Positions 57,155-64,000 of a stretch of DNA of 64,000 nt are shown here, one piece after another. Within the stretch, counting starts at the first letter, position 1. Every line of letters starts with the position of its first letter. The position numbers and the translations under genes are program-made. The stretch spans positions 186,001 to 250,000 of the forward strand of contig JAQVVH010000001.1 of NCBI GenBank assembly GCA_028699065.1. The letters are read 5' to 3'. This DNA is from Gallionella sp. (lineage in GTDB: Bacteria > Pseudomonadota > Gammaproteobacteria > Burkholderiales > Gallionellaceae). The notes below the pieces were generated by a model. The model saw nothing but the letters and a program-made list of their open reading frames with translations, searched no databases and was not told the origin of the DNA.

Positions 57155-59146
57155 TTAATGGCGTTTTGATGTCGTGTCTGCCGGCCACGATGCTGCTAAC
57201 AAACGGTCACGGCGCTGGTCTGGCAATCGCTGCATGACCGGGCAGTCGCGCCGATGCAAGGTGACGCCGCGCTCCCGCGTGACGTAGCCGACGATGTCCG
57301 CAGGCGGCAACGGGCCGCAGCATTTTGCGGCTCGCACCAGCAGGTTCCCCACTCCTTCGATATCTACAACCACCGATTCTCCGAGCGTCACACTCGGGCG
57401 TGCCATAGGTGCCACGGGTGCGATGGCGGTGGGTGTTTTCGGGGCCTGTTCTTCCTGAATAACCAGTGCGACCTGGCGCGGCGTCATTTCTCCGCGACCG
57501 AGTGCGACAAGCAGGTCATCGAGATGATCCAGATGCAATTTTTGCGCGAGCTTTTCCTGGTTCAGCGCCGTCGCCCCCAGACGCTGCAGTTCGCGGTCCA
57601 GAATCACGCGGCCCTGAGCGAGATCGGATTCCAGCTCCATCTGGCGAAACCAGTGCCGCACCTTGGCACGGGCGCGCGAACTCTGCAGATAACCCAGTGT
57701 CGGCATGAGCCAGTCCCGACTGGGAGCGCCCTGTTTGACGGTCAAAATTTCGACCCGCTGGCCATTCTGCAACTTGTAATTCAGCGGGACGATATTGCCG
57801 TCAACCTTGGCGCCGCGCGTGCGATGTCCGAGGTCGGTATGCACGTGATAGGCAAAATCCACGGGCGTGGCGTCCTTGGGCAAGTCGATCACTCGGCCCT
57901 GTGGAGTCAGGACATAAACCTGATCGTGGAACAGGCTGTTATGAAACTGCTCGAGCAGATCGCTGCCCTCGCTGAGCTCGTCCTTCCACTCCAGAATTTG
58001 GCGCAGCCAGGCGATCTTTTCGTCGAATTGCGCGTTCGACTTGCCGCCTTCCTTATAACGCCAGTGCGCCGCAACGCCCAGCTCGGAATGCTGGTGCATT
58101 TCATGGGTGCGAATCTGCACTTCAATCGCCAGCCCGCGCGGACCGACGACTGCCGTGTGCAGAGACCGGTAATCGTTGCTCTTGGGATGGGCGATGTAGT
58201 CGTCGAATTCGCCCGGAATGGGCTGCCATAAATTGTGTACCAGGCCCAGCGCGGCATAACAATCCTTGATATCTCCGACCAGAATACGCACCGCGCGAAC
58301 ATCATAGAGCTGCTCGAAATCCAGTCCCTTGCGCCGCATTTTGTTGATGATGCTGTAGATGTGTTTGGGACGGCCGGCCACGTCGGCCTTGATGTCTGCC
58401 TGCGCAAGTTCCTGCGTCAGCAGCGAGAGCACTTCGGCGATGTATTGCTCACGATCAACGCGGCGCTCGTCGAGTAGTTTCGCCACCTTTTTGTAAAACT
58501 CGGGCTCAAGAAAGCGCAGGGACAAATCTTCGAGCTCCCATTTCACCTGCCAGACGCCCAGACGGTTGGCGAGTGGCGCAAAAATTCCCTGGGTTTCGCG
58601 GGCAATCTGTTGCTGAATTTCGGGAGCGGCATTGGCCAGCGTACGCATGGTCTGGGTGCGTTCGGCCAGTTTGATGAGCACCACGCGAATATCTTCGACC
58701 ATGGCCAGCAGCATCTTGCGCAAACTCTCGATCTGCTGACCGTGGTCGCGTCCCTTGTCTTTATCCTTGATTTCCGGAAGCTCGCTGAACTGGCGAATGT
58801 GTTCCATGCGCGAAAGACCTTCAACCAGCTGCACCACCGCGGGGCCACAGTCCGCGGCCACAGTTTCCGTCCAGTTTTCGAGGCGGTCCGGTACTGCATG
58901 CAAAATCGCCGCAGCCAGCGTGCCGGCATCCATATTCATACCGGCCAGAATCGTGGCAGTTTCCAGCGCATGCCGCAGCAACGGCGCTCCGGTAAGCTCG
59001 GTACGACCGGCATACTGCGGCGCGGCCAGCGCAACGGCACGCTGCAACATCGCGGCCTCTTCCGGTTTGAGTCCGGCACTCAACCGCTGCAGCGAGGATT
59101 CGACCGCGTTATCGGCAACCGCAATGGCGTGCTGTCTCGAAACCAT
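57155..59146 (-). CDS. relA: (p)ppGpp synthetase RelA, lacking the C-terminal ACT domain
   Basis: Ribosome-associated alarmone synthetase of the stringent response. The 663 residues comprise a degenerate HD hydrolase domain (the HD pair reads LHAVPDRLE, so hydrolysis is unlikely), the synthetase domain with GRPKHIYSIINKMRRKG and the acidic GEFDDYIAHPKSNDYRSLHT (EFDD form typical of RelA, not SpoT), a TGS domain (VYVLTPQGRVIDLPKDATPVD), a helical part, and the conserved-cysteine domain (AAKCCGPLPPADIVGYV). It then stops at SWPADTTSKRH, where about 80 residues of ACT domain would be expected. The start is 9 bases after the ZIP transporter gene. Confidence 0.88.
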   Translation of the reverse strand: MVSRQHAIAVADNAVESSLQRLSAGLKPEEAAMLQRAVALAAPQYAGRTELTGAPLLRHALETATILAGMNMDAGTLAAAILHAVPDRLENWTETVAADCGPAVVQLVEGLSRMEHIRQFSELPEIKDKDKGRDHGQQIESLRKMLLAMVEDIRVVLIKLAERTQTMRTLANAAPEIQQQIARETQGIFAPLANRLGVWQVKWELEDLSLRFLEPEFYKKVAKLLDERRVDREQYIAEVLSLLTQELAQADIKADVAGRPKHIYSIINKMRRKGLDFEQLYDVRAVRILVGDIKDCYAALGLVHNLWQPIPGEFDDYIAHPKSNDYRSLHTAVVGPRGLAIEVQIRTHEMHQHSELGVAAHWRYKEGGKSNAQFDEKIAWLRQILEWKDELSEGSDLLEQFHNSLFHDQVYVLTPQGRVIDLPKDATPVDFAYHVHTDLGHRTRGAKVDGNIVPLNYKLQNGQRVEILTVKQGAPSRDWLMPTLGYLQSSRARAKVRHWFRQMELESDLAQGRVILDRELQRLGATALNQEKLAQKLHLDHLDDLLVALGRGEMTPRQVALVIQEEQAPKTPTAIAPVAPMARPSVTLGESVVVDIEGVGNLLVRAAKCCGPLPPADIVGYVTRERGVTLHRRDCPVMQRLPDQRRDRLLAASWPADTTSKRH

Positions 59147-59155
59147 GAAACCTGC

Positions 59156-59929
59156 TTAGATCCCCACCAGCAGGTGGATCATGAAAATGGAAGTGATGCC
59201 GAAGCCAATCAGAGCAACCTGCTCCAGCGTGTCGCGCAACTGGGCGCGCTTATGCAGACCGGGAATCAGGTCGGCGACGGCCACATAGATCATGCTGGCA
59301 GCAGCCAGTGCCAGCAGCGAGGGCACGATACCCTGCACAGCTTGCAGGGAAAAGTAGGCCGCCACACCGCCAACGAGCGTGGCCAGACTGGACACCAGAT
59401 TCATCATCAGTGCCCGCGTTCTACTGTATCCGGAGTGCAGCAGAATCATGAAGTCGCCAACTTCCTGCGGGATTTCGTGGGCGATGATCGCGAGTGCAGT
59501 CACGATGCCCAGGTTGATGTCGGTGAGAAAGGCGGCCGCGATGATGATGCCGTCCACAAAATTGTGGAAGGTGTCGCCGATCATAATCATCGCGCCGCTG
59601 CGTCCGTGATCATGGCTGTGCGTCACTGCGGGCTCATGCACCTCGCAGTGGTCATGGTGGCAGTGGCGCCAGAGCAGCAGTTTTTCCAGCGTAAAAAACA
59701 GCAAAATGCCGGCGAGGACGGTGCCACTCACCAGAGGTGCACTGCCGGACTGTTCAATCGCTTCGGGCAGAATGTCGAGAAATACCGCTCCCAGCAACGC
59801 GCCGATCGCATAGCTGACCAGTGCATTGACCCAGTGCGTGCGGGCATTCAGCGCAAACAGCGCGGCACTGGCAACGCTAAGTACACCACCGAGGAAACTG
59901 GCCAGAACGATCCACTGCAGGACGGACAT
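59156..59929 (-). CDS. ZIP family divalent metal transporter
   Basis: A 257-residue inner-membrane protein with about eight helices. A His-rich cytoplasmic loop (WRHCHHDHCEVHEPAVTHSH) precedes the metal-site helices HNFVDGIIIAAAF and HEIPQEVGDFMILL, the two ZIP signatures. It should carry zinc or iron; GufA- and ZIP7-like relatives vary in direction and metal. It lies between pgeF (39-base gap) and relA (9-base gap) on one transcript. Confidence 0.88.
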   Translation of the reverse strand: MSVLQWIVLASFLGGVLSVASAALFALNARTHWVNALVSYAIGALLGAVFLDILPEAIEQSGSAPLVSGTVLAGILLFFTLEKLLLWRHCHHDHCEVHEPAVTHSHDHGRSGAMIMIGDTFHNFVDGIIIAAAFLTDINLGIVTALAIIAHEIPQEVGDFMILLHSGYSRTRALMMNLVSSLATLVGGVAAYFSLQAVQGIVPSLLALAAASMIYVAVADLIPGLHKRAQLRDTLEQVALIGFGITSIFMIHLLVGI

Positions 59930-59968
59930 GAGAATAACGACAATTATGCGGGGCGGCGATTATACCGG

Positions 59969-60700
59969 CTATTCCAGCCAGATAAACGAGCCCATGCGAC
60001 CGGTGATGCCATCGCGGCGATAGGAGAAAAAACGTTGTGGATCGCGAAAGGTGCAAAACTCACCCCCATAAATCCGCTCAATGCCGAGCATCTGCAGCCG
60101 CCGCCGCGCCAAGCGGTAAAGATCGGCCTGCCACTTGCCGTCCATGCCGGGAATGAAGGCTGCCGAGGTTTGCGGATCCTTGACCATGAAGGCTGCGCGC
60201 ACCTCCTCGCCAACCTCGAAGGCAGGCTGGCTAATGGCAGGCCCGAGCCAGGCCAACAGTTTTTCGGGAGCAACATTCATCTCGCGCACGGTCGCTTCAA
60301 TCACGCCATCACACAATCCGCGCCAGCCGGCATGCGCAGCACCGACCACCGCACCGGTTTCATCACACAGCAACACCGGCAAACAATCTGCCGTCATCAC
60401 CACACAAACCGAACCGGCATGGCGCGCCACGGCGGCATCGCCCCGCGGCCGACAACCGGCAAGATCAGCATTGATCACTTGCGTGCCGTGTACCTGCTCC
60501 AGCCAGACGGGTTCGCTGGGTACAACACGATTTAGCAGCAGGCGGTTACGCGCCACCGCAAGCGGGTTGTCGCCGACATGATCACCCAAATTCAGGCTGT
60601 CGTAGGGCGCAACACTGACCCCGCCGTGCCGCGTAGTTTGCAGGCTGCGGACATTCGCAGGTGCCGGCCAGTCGGGCCTAAACCCGTCATTCACATTCAT
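59969..60700 (-). CDS. pgeF: Polyphenol oxidase/laccase-domain family protein PgeF (YfiH)
   Basis: The 243-residue YfiH/DUF152-family protein is associated with purine nucleoside handling and with removing wrongly incorporated L-serine from peptidoglycan precursors. The active-site stretch MTADCLPVLLCDE near residue 105 and VGAAHAGWRGLCDGV near 118 supply the conserved Cys and His. The 3' end of rluD overlaps its start by 14 bases; rluD-pgeF is a standard pair. Confidence 0.9.
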   Translation of the reverse strand: MNVNDGFRPDWPAPANVRSLQTTRHGGVSVAPYDSLNLGDHVGDNPLAVARNRLLLNRVVPSEPVWLEQVHGTQVINADLAGCRPRGDAAVARHAGSVCVVMTADCLPVLLCDETGAVVGAAHAGWRGLCDGVIEATVREMNVAPEKLLAWLGPAISQPAFEVGEEVRAAFMVKDPQTSAAFIPGMDGKWQADLYRLARRRLQMLGIERIYGGEFCTFRDPQRFFSYRRDGITGRMGSFIWLE

Positions 60701-61721
60701 CGCTGACCTCGCGCAAACGTTCCAGTAGATCCATCATGTCGGAAGGCGGCGGCGCATGCCATTCCACCCGGTCACCCGTCTGCGGATGAATAACTGCCAG
60801 CCGGGTGGCATGCAACGCTTGCCGGGGGAAATTCTGCAGGATGGATCGACTGCCTGGCGGACATTTTACCGGGCCCTTGAGATAAGTGCTGTCACCCACC
60901 AGTGCGTGGCCGATATGCGCCATATGCACCCGAATCTGGTGGGTACGACCGGTCTCAAGACGGCAGCGCACCAAAGTGCAGCCCGGAAATTGTTCTTCCG
61001 GGGAAAAATGCGTCACGGCCGGCTTTCCCGTTTCCACGACCGCCATTTTGACGCGCTGTGCGGGATGCCTGCCGATCGGCGCATCGACCCGACCGGCATG
61101 GGTCAGTGCGCCCCAGACCAGCGCAAGATATTCGCGCTTCACGCTGCGGGCCTGCAGCTGTCGCACCAACGCGGTTTGCGCGGCAATCGTTTTGGCGACC
61201 ACAAGCAGACCGCTGGTGTCCTTGTCCAGCCGGTGCACAATCCCGGCACGCGGCACCTCAGACAATCCCGGCGAATGGTGCAACAGGGCATTGAGCAGCG
61301 TCCCTTCCCAGTTGCCGCTGCCCGGGTGTACCACCAGCCCGGCCGGTTTGTTGATCACCAGCAGGCTGTCATCCTCGTATACGATGTCCAGCGCAATTTC
61401 CTCGGCCCGATAAGGCTGTTCGGAAGGATGTGTCTGCGGTATGACGGTAATCGTTTCACCGCCCCATAGCTTATGCCGGGCAATGACCGCCACGCCATCG
61501 AGATGGATCTGGCCTTGTGTTATCCATTGTTGCAAACGGCTGCGCGAGTATTCAGGCATAAGCCGGGCGAGTCCCTGATCGAGGCGCAGACCGGCACAAT
61601 TTGCCGGGACGACAAAATGCAGCGTTTCAACAATCTCCACTTCGGGGGGCTCTGCGCGTGAATCGCCAGTCTCAGGGCCAGCTTTGCTATAATTCGCCAA
61701 ATTTTTTTCGGATTGAGTCAT
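60687..61721 (-). CDS. rluD: 23S rRNA pseudouridine synthase RluD
   Basis: Makes pseudouridines 1911, 1915 and 1917 in helix 69 of 23S rRNA. It has an S4 domain (LRLDQGLARLMPEYSRSRLQQW) and the catalytic RluA-family core with GIVHRLDKDTSGLLVVAKT near residue 165 and RLETGRTHQIRVHMAHIGH near 260. ATG 61721 gives 344 residues; its ATG overlaps the divergent bamD ATG within CATG. A GTG at 61640 is an alternative that would leave room for regulatory sequence. Confidence 0.92.
   Translation of the reverse strand: MTQSEKNLANYSKAGPETGDSRAEPPEVEIVETLHFVVPANCAGLRLDQGLARLMPEYSRSRLQQWITQGQIHLDGVAVIARHKLWGGETITVIPQTHPSEQPYRAEEIALDIVYEDDSLLVINKPAGLVVHPGSGNWEGTLLNALLHHSPGLSEVPRAGIVHRLDKDTSGLLVVAKTIAAQTALVRQLQARSVKREYLALVWGALTHAGRVDAPIGRHPAQRVKMAVVETGKPAVTHFSPEEQFPGCTLVRCRLETGRTHQIRVHMAHIGHALVGDSTYLKGPVKCPPGSRSILQNFPRQALHATRLAVIHPQTGDRVEWHAPPPSDMMDLLERLREVSDECE
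61685..61693 (+). promoter_or_regulatory. Extended -10 promoter of bamD
   Basis: TGCTATAAT is a perfect extended -10 (TGnTATAAT) 26 bases before the bamD ATG. No good -35 hexamer is seen, as is usual for extended -10 promoters. It lies inside the annotated 5' end of rluD on the opposite strand. Confidence 0.7.
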
Positions 61722-62508
61722 GCGCCATAGTTTAGCCGTTTTCCTCCTGCTCACGTTGAGTGCCTGCAGTTTGCTCGATCCCCTGCCCGATGGTTCCGCA
61801 CCCACGACCCAGCAATCGGCCGAGGAAATCTACGGCCTGGCCAAGATTGAGCTTAATGACGGCAATTATGATCAGGCTGTCCGTTTATACGAATCCCTGC
61901 AGTCCCGCTATCCCTACGGACGCTATGCCCAGCAGGCCCTGCTTGAGGTCGCCTATGCCAATTACCGCCAGGGTGAAGCGGAAGCTGCGGTCTCGGCGGC
62001 CGATCGCTTTATCAAGCAGTATCCGAACAACCCGCATGTTGATTACGCCTACTACGTCAAGGGATTGGCGAACTTCAATGGCGAGATGGGCATCTTGAAA
62101 TCACTGGGTGGACAGGATCCGACCGAGCGCGACCCGAAAGCTACCCAAGCTTCGTTCATGGCATTCAAAGAGCTGGTACAACGTTATCCGAACAGCAAAT
62201 ACGCTGAGGACGCCAAAATCCGCATGCGCTACCTGATTAATGCGCTCGCCCAATATGAGCTGCATGTGGCACGTTACTACCTGCGGCGCGGTGCGCAAAT
62301 TGCCGCGATCAACCGCGCAGAGGGTATTTTGGCGCAATACCCCGACAGCCCCGCCACGCGAGAAGCGCTGGAAATTATGGTGCAGGGTTATGACGAGCTG
62401 GGTATGACCACGCTGCGTGACGATTCCAAACGCATACTGGCACTTAACGGTGCAAGCCCGCAGCAACCGATCCGCGCCCAGAAATCCTGGTGGCAATTCT
62501 GGAAATAA
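61720..62508 (+). CDS. bamD: Outer membrane protein assembly factor BamD
   Basis: Essential lipoprotein of the BAM complex on the inner face of the outer membrane. The 262 residues start with signal peptide and lipobox LLTLSACSLLD (Cys18), then tetratricopeptide repeats such as IYGLAKIELNDGNYDQAVRLYESL, YPYGRYAQQALLEVAYANYR and VARYYLRRGAQIAAINRAEGIL. It is also known as ComL. A NUDIX gene overlaps its last 19 bases. Confidence 0.96.
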   Translation: MRHSLAVFLLLTLSACSLLDPLPDGSAPTTQQSAEEIYGLAKIELNDGNYDQAVRLYESLQSRYPYGRYAQQALLEVAYANYRQGEAEAAVSAADRFIKQYPNNPHVDYAYYVKGLANFNGEMGILKSLGGQDPTERDPKATQASFMAFKELVQRYPNSKYAEDAKIRMRYLINALAQYELHVARYYLRRGAQIAAINRAEGILAQYPDSPATREALEIMVQGYDELGMTTLRDDSKRILALNGASPQQPIRAQKSWWQFWK

Positions 62509-63047
62509 ATTTCTGCACCAGCTGCGGCGCACCGGTTGAATTCCGCACGCCCGCGGACGAGGATCGTCCCCGGCATATCTGTACCGCCTGCGGCATCGTG
62601 CATTACCAAAATCCGAAGATGGTGATCGGCGCCCTGCCCGTCTGGGAGGATAAGGTGCTGTTATGCCGCCGTGCCATCGAGCCCCGGCATGGCTTGTGGA
62701 CCCTGCCGGGAGGCTTCATGGAAAACGGGGAAAGCACGGCTGCAGCAGCCATACGAGAAACGCTTGAAGAAGCCAACGCGCGGATTGAAATTGACGCGCT
62801 GTATTCGATGTACAGCCTGCCCTACATCAATCAGGTACACATGCTGTTTCGCGCGCGGCTGCTTGATCTGGACTTTGGCCCGGGGCCTGAAAGCCTGGAA
62901 GTTCAATTGTTTGGCGAGAATGAAATTCCCTGGGATAGCCTTGCCTTTCGCCCAGTAAAATTCACCTTGCAGCATTATTTCTCGGAACGTCATCGGGGCA
63001 ATTTCAGTTTGCTAACCGGGGAACTTGATCTGCCACCCCGCCTCTGA
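62490..63047 (+). CDS. NUDIX hydrolase with N-terminal zinc ribbon
   Basis: A 185-residue cytoplasmic pyrophosphohydrolase. FCTSCGAP and HICTACGIVHYQNP form a zinc ribbon (about residues 9-40), followed by the NUDIX box GGFMENGESTAAAAIRETLEEANARI near 75-100, in which the late conserved Gly is Asn. The layout resembles NudC-like and ADP-ribose/NADH pyrophosphatases; the substrate is not determinable. The start is a GTG at 62490 overlapping bamD by 19 bases, so translation is coupled. Confidence 0.85.
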   Translation: MAILEINFCTSCGAPVEFRTPADEDRPRHICTACGIVHYQNPKMVIGALPVWEDKVLLCRRAIEPRHGLWTLPGGFMENGESTAAAAIRETLEEANARIEIDALYSMYSLPYINQVHMLFRARLLDLDFGPGPESLEVQLFGENEIPWDSLAFRPVKFTLQHYFSERHRGNFSLLTGELDLPPRL

Positions 63048-63074
63048 GACTCACCGCTTCACACCGAAAATCCT

Positions 63075-63080
63075 TATAAT
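63075..63080 (+). promoter_or_regulatory. -10 element of mlaA
   Basis: A perfect TATAAT (63075-63080) in the 69-base gap between the NUDIX gene and mlaA. The -35 region is weak. Confidence 0.5.
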
Positions 63081-63116
63081 CGCTACCGATAACTTTTCTC
63101 GCACATTCCTTAATAT

Positions 63117-64000
63117 ATGAGAATAACTTCCGTTTTTTTCGTCATCACCGGGCTGATGCTGGGAGGCTGTGCATCCTCACCGGCAAAAAATCCGGCTGAT
63201 CCGTTTGAGCCTATGAATCGCAGCGTTTATCAATTCAACGATGCGCTGGATCGTGCCGTCGCAAAACCGGTTGCGCAGGGCTACGATGCTGTCATGCCAG
63301 CGCCCGGAAAAATCATGGTGAGTAATTTCTTCTCCAATCTGGATGACATTGTGGTGACGCTGAATGATCTGCTGCAATTCAAATTTGCCCAAGCCGCTTC
63401 TGATGGTTCCCGTGTGATTTTCAACAGCACATTCGGCATCTTCGGCCTGTTCGATATCGCGAACCGGCTTGAAAAACACAATGAGGATTTTGGCCAGACA
63501 CTGGGCTATTGGGGCGTCAATAGTGGCCCTTACTTGGTGCTACCAGTTCTAGGTCCCAGCTCCGTACGTGACGGCATCGGTTTTTATGTAGACACCCGCC
63601 CCAGCCAGATGCGTCGCGTCACCCATATGCGCACACGCAACCAGCTCTATCTGACCCGCGGCATCAACCGCCGAGCCCAGCTGTTTGAGCAGGAGAAAGT
63701 GTTTGATAGTGCGGCTATTGATCGTTATGAGCTTATCCGGGATGCCTACATGCAACGTCGCCAAAGCCTAGTGTATGACGGCAATCCGCCCCGTCCGAAT
63801 TATGACGACATGGATTTTGAGGAAGAAGATATTCCAGTGCATGAACCGGCACCAATAGATCACGAAAAAGTACCCATTCCGGACTTTTCGCTTAGCCAGC
63901 AAGATCACACACCCGAGCCCGCACTTCGGATAGCAGAAACAATTCCGCTGGCTGAAAAAAACTTCGAGCCACCCAAGGTTCTGAAAATTTGGGTCGCCCA
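63117..64000 (+). CDS. mlaA: Outer membrane lipid asymmetry lipoprotein MlaA (VacJ), partial
   Basis: Removes misplaced phospholipids from the outer leaflet of the outer membrane and passes them to the Mla pathway. The frame is absent from the ORF track because it runs off the window end. MRITSVFFVITGLMLGGCAS is a lipoprotein signal with lipobox LGGC (Cys18). DPFEPMNRSVYQFNDALDRA, NSTFGIFGLFDIANRL and DFGQTLGYWGVNSGPYLVLP are family signatures. After about residue 220 an acidic, Pro-rich tail (YDDMDFEEEDIPVHEP) continues to the edge, already longer than most MlaA proteins. The stop codon is not in the window. Confidence 0.93.
   Translation, partial: MRITSVFFVITGLMLGGCASSPAKNPADPFEPMNRSVYQFNDALDRAVAKPVAQGYDAVMPAPGKIMVSNFFSNLDDIVVTLNDLLQFKFAQAASDGSRVIFNSTFGIFGLFDIANRLEKHNEDFGQTLGYWGVNSGPYLVLPVLGPSSVRDGIGFYVDTRPSQMRRVTHMRTRNQLYLTRGINRRAQLFEQEKVFDSAAIDRYELIRDAYMQRRQSLVYDGNPPRPNYDDMDFEEEDIPVHEPAPIDHEKVPIPDFSLSQQDHTPEPALRIAETIPLAEKNFEPPKVLKIWVA

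Noticed and set aside
58610-60535. 641-residue plus-strand ORF opposite relA, the ZIP gene and pgeF
   Set aside because: Spans the antisense of three identified genes and has no homology-like features.
1-64000. CRISPR arrays, insertion sequences, prophage genes and rRNA or tRNA genes
   Set aside because: Looked for on both strands; no regular short repeats with spacers, no transposase or integrase motifs and no RNA gene structure were seen.

Overview
The window looks like the chromosome of a betaproteobacterium. The best fit is the Nitrosomonadales (a Gallionellaceae- or Sulfuricellaceae-like lineage), judged from gene order and protein character; the genus cannot be fixed by eye. Coding density is very high, GC is moderately high, and no stretch above about 170 bases lacks a gene. 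I saw no tRNA, rRNA, insertion sequence or CRISPR array.

Layout. Bases 1-4155 (+) hold the 3' end of glnE, ilvE, a small zinc-binding protein, waaF and a phosphomannomutase/phosphoglucomutase, closed by a strong terminator at 4172-4202. Bases 4229-27278 (-) are long head-to-tail operons: MFS transporter, leuC, an entericidin-like lipoprotein, leuD, leuB and asd; then fimV, an EcfT-like membrane protein, truA, trpF, trpB, trpA, accD, folC, a SPOR protein, cvpA, purF, metZ and pncC; then recA-recX and alaS. Many junctions are 4-nt ATGA overlaps. Bases 27389-31166 (+) are grpE, dnaK and dnaJ, with a sigma-32-type promoter in front of grpE and another in front of dnaK. Bases 31192-40347 (-) carry a DUF190 protein, the fluoride channel crcB, an unusual ATP-grasp protein, a fatty-acyl-CoA synthetase, fadE, rmuC and radA. 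A DinG-type helicase (+) faces an EnvZ/OmpR-type pair (-). A periplasmic DUF3106-type repeat protein (+) diverges from that pair. rimO follows on the minus strand.

Bases 46591-57036 (-) form an accessory island with visibly lower GC than its flanks. It is a tightly overlapped four-gene operon: SNF2/RapA-type helicase, PHP-domain plus SMC/ABC-like ATPase, type III DNA methyltransferase (mod) and type III restriction helicase-nuclease (res). I read it as a composite anti-phage system and as the best candidate for the unusual system in this window. It abuts a relA that ends just before its C-terminal ACT domain.

Bases 57155-61721 (-) continue with relA, a ZIP metal transporter, pgeF and rluD. 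The rluD start codon overlaps the divergent bamD start. bamD is followed by a NUDIX hydrolase and by mlaA, which runs off the window.

Other points worth attention are the circularly permuted ATP-grasp protein beside crcB, the 19-residue tandem repeats of the DUF3106 protein with duplicated upstream sites, and a REP-like palindrome translated inside mod.
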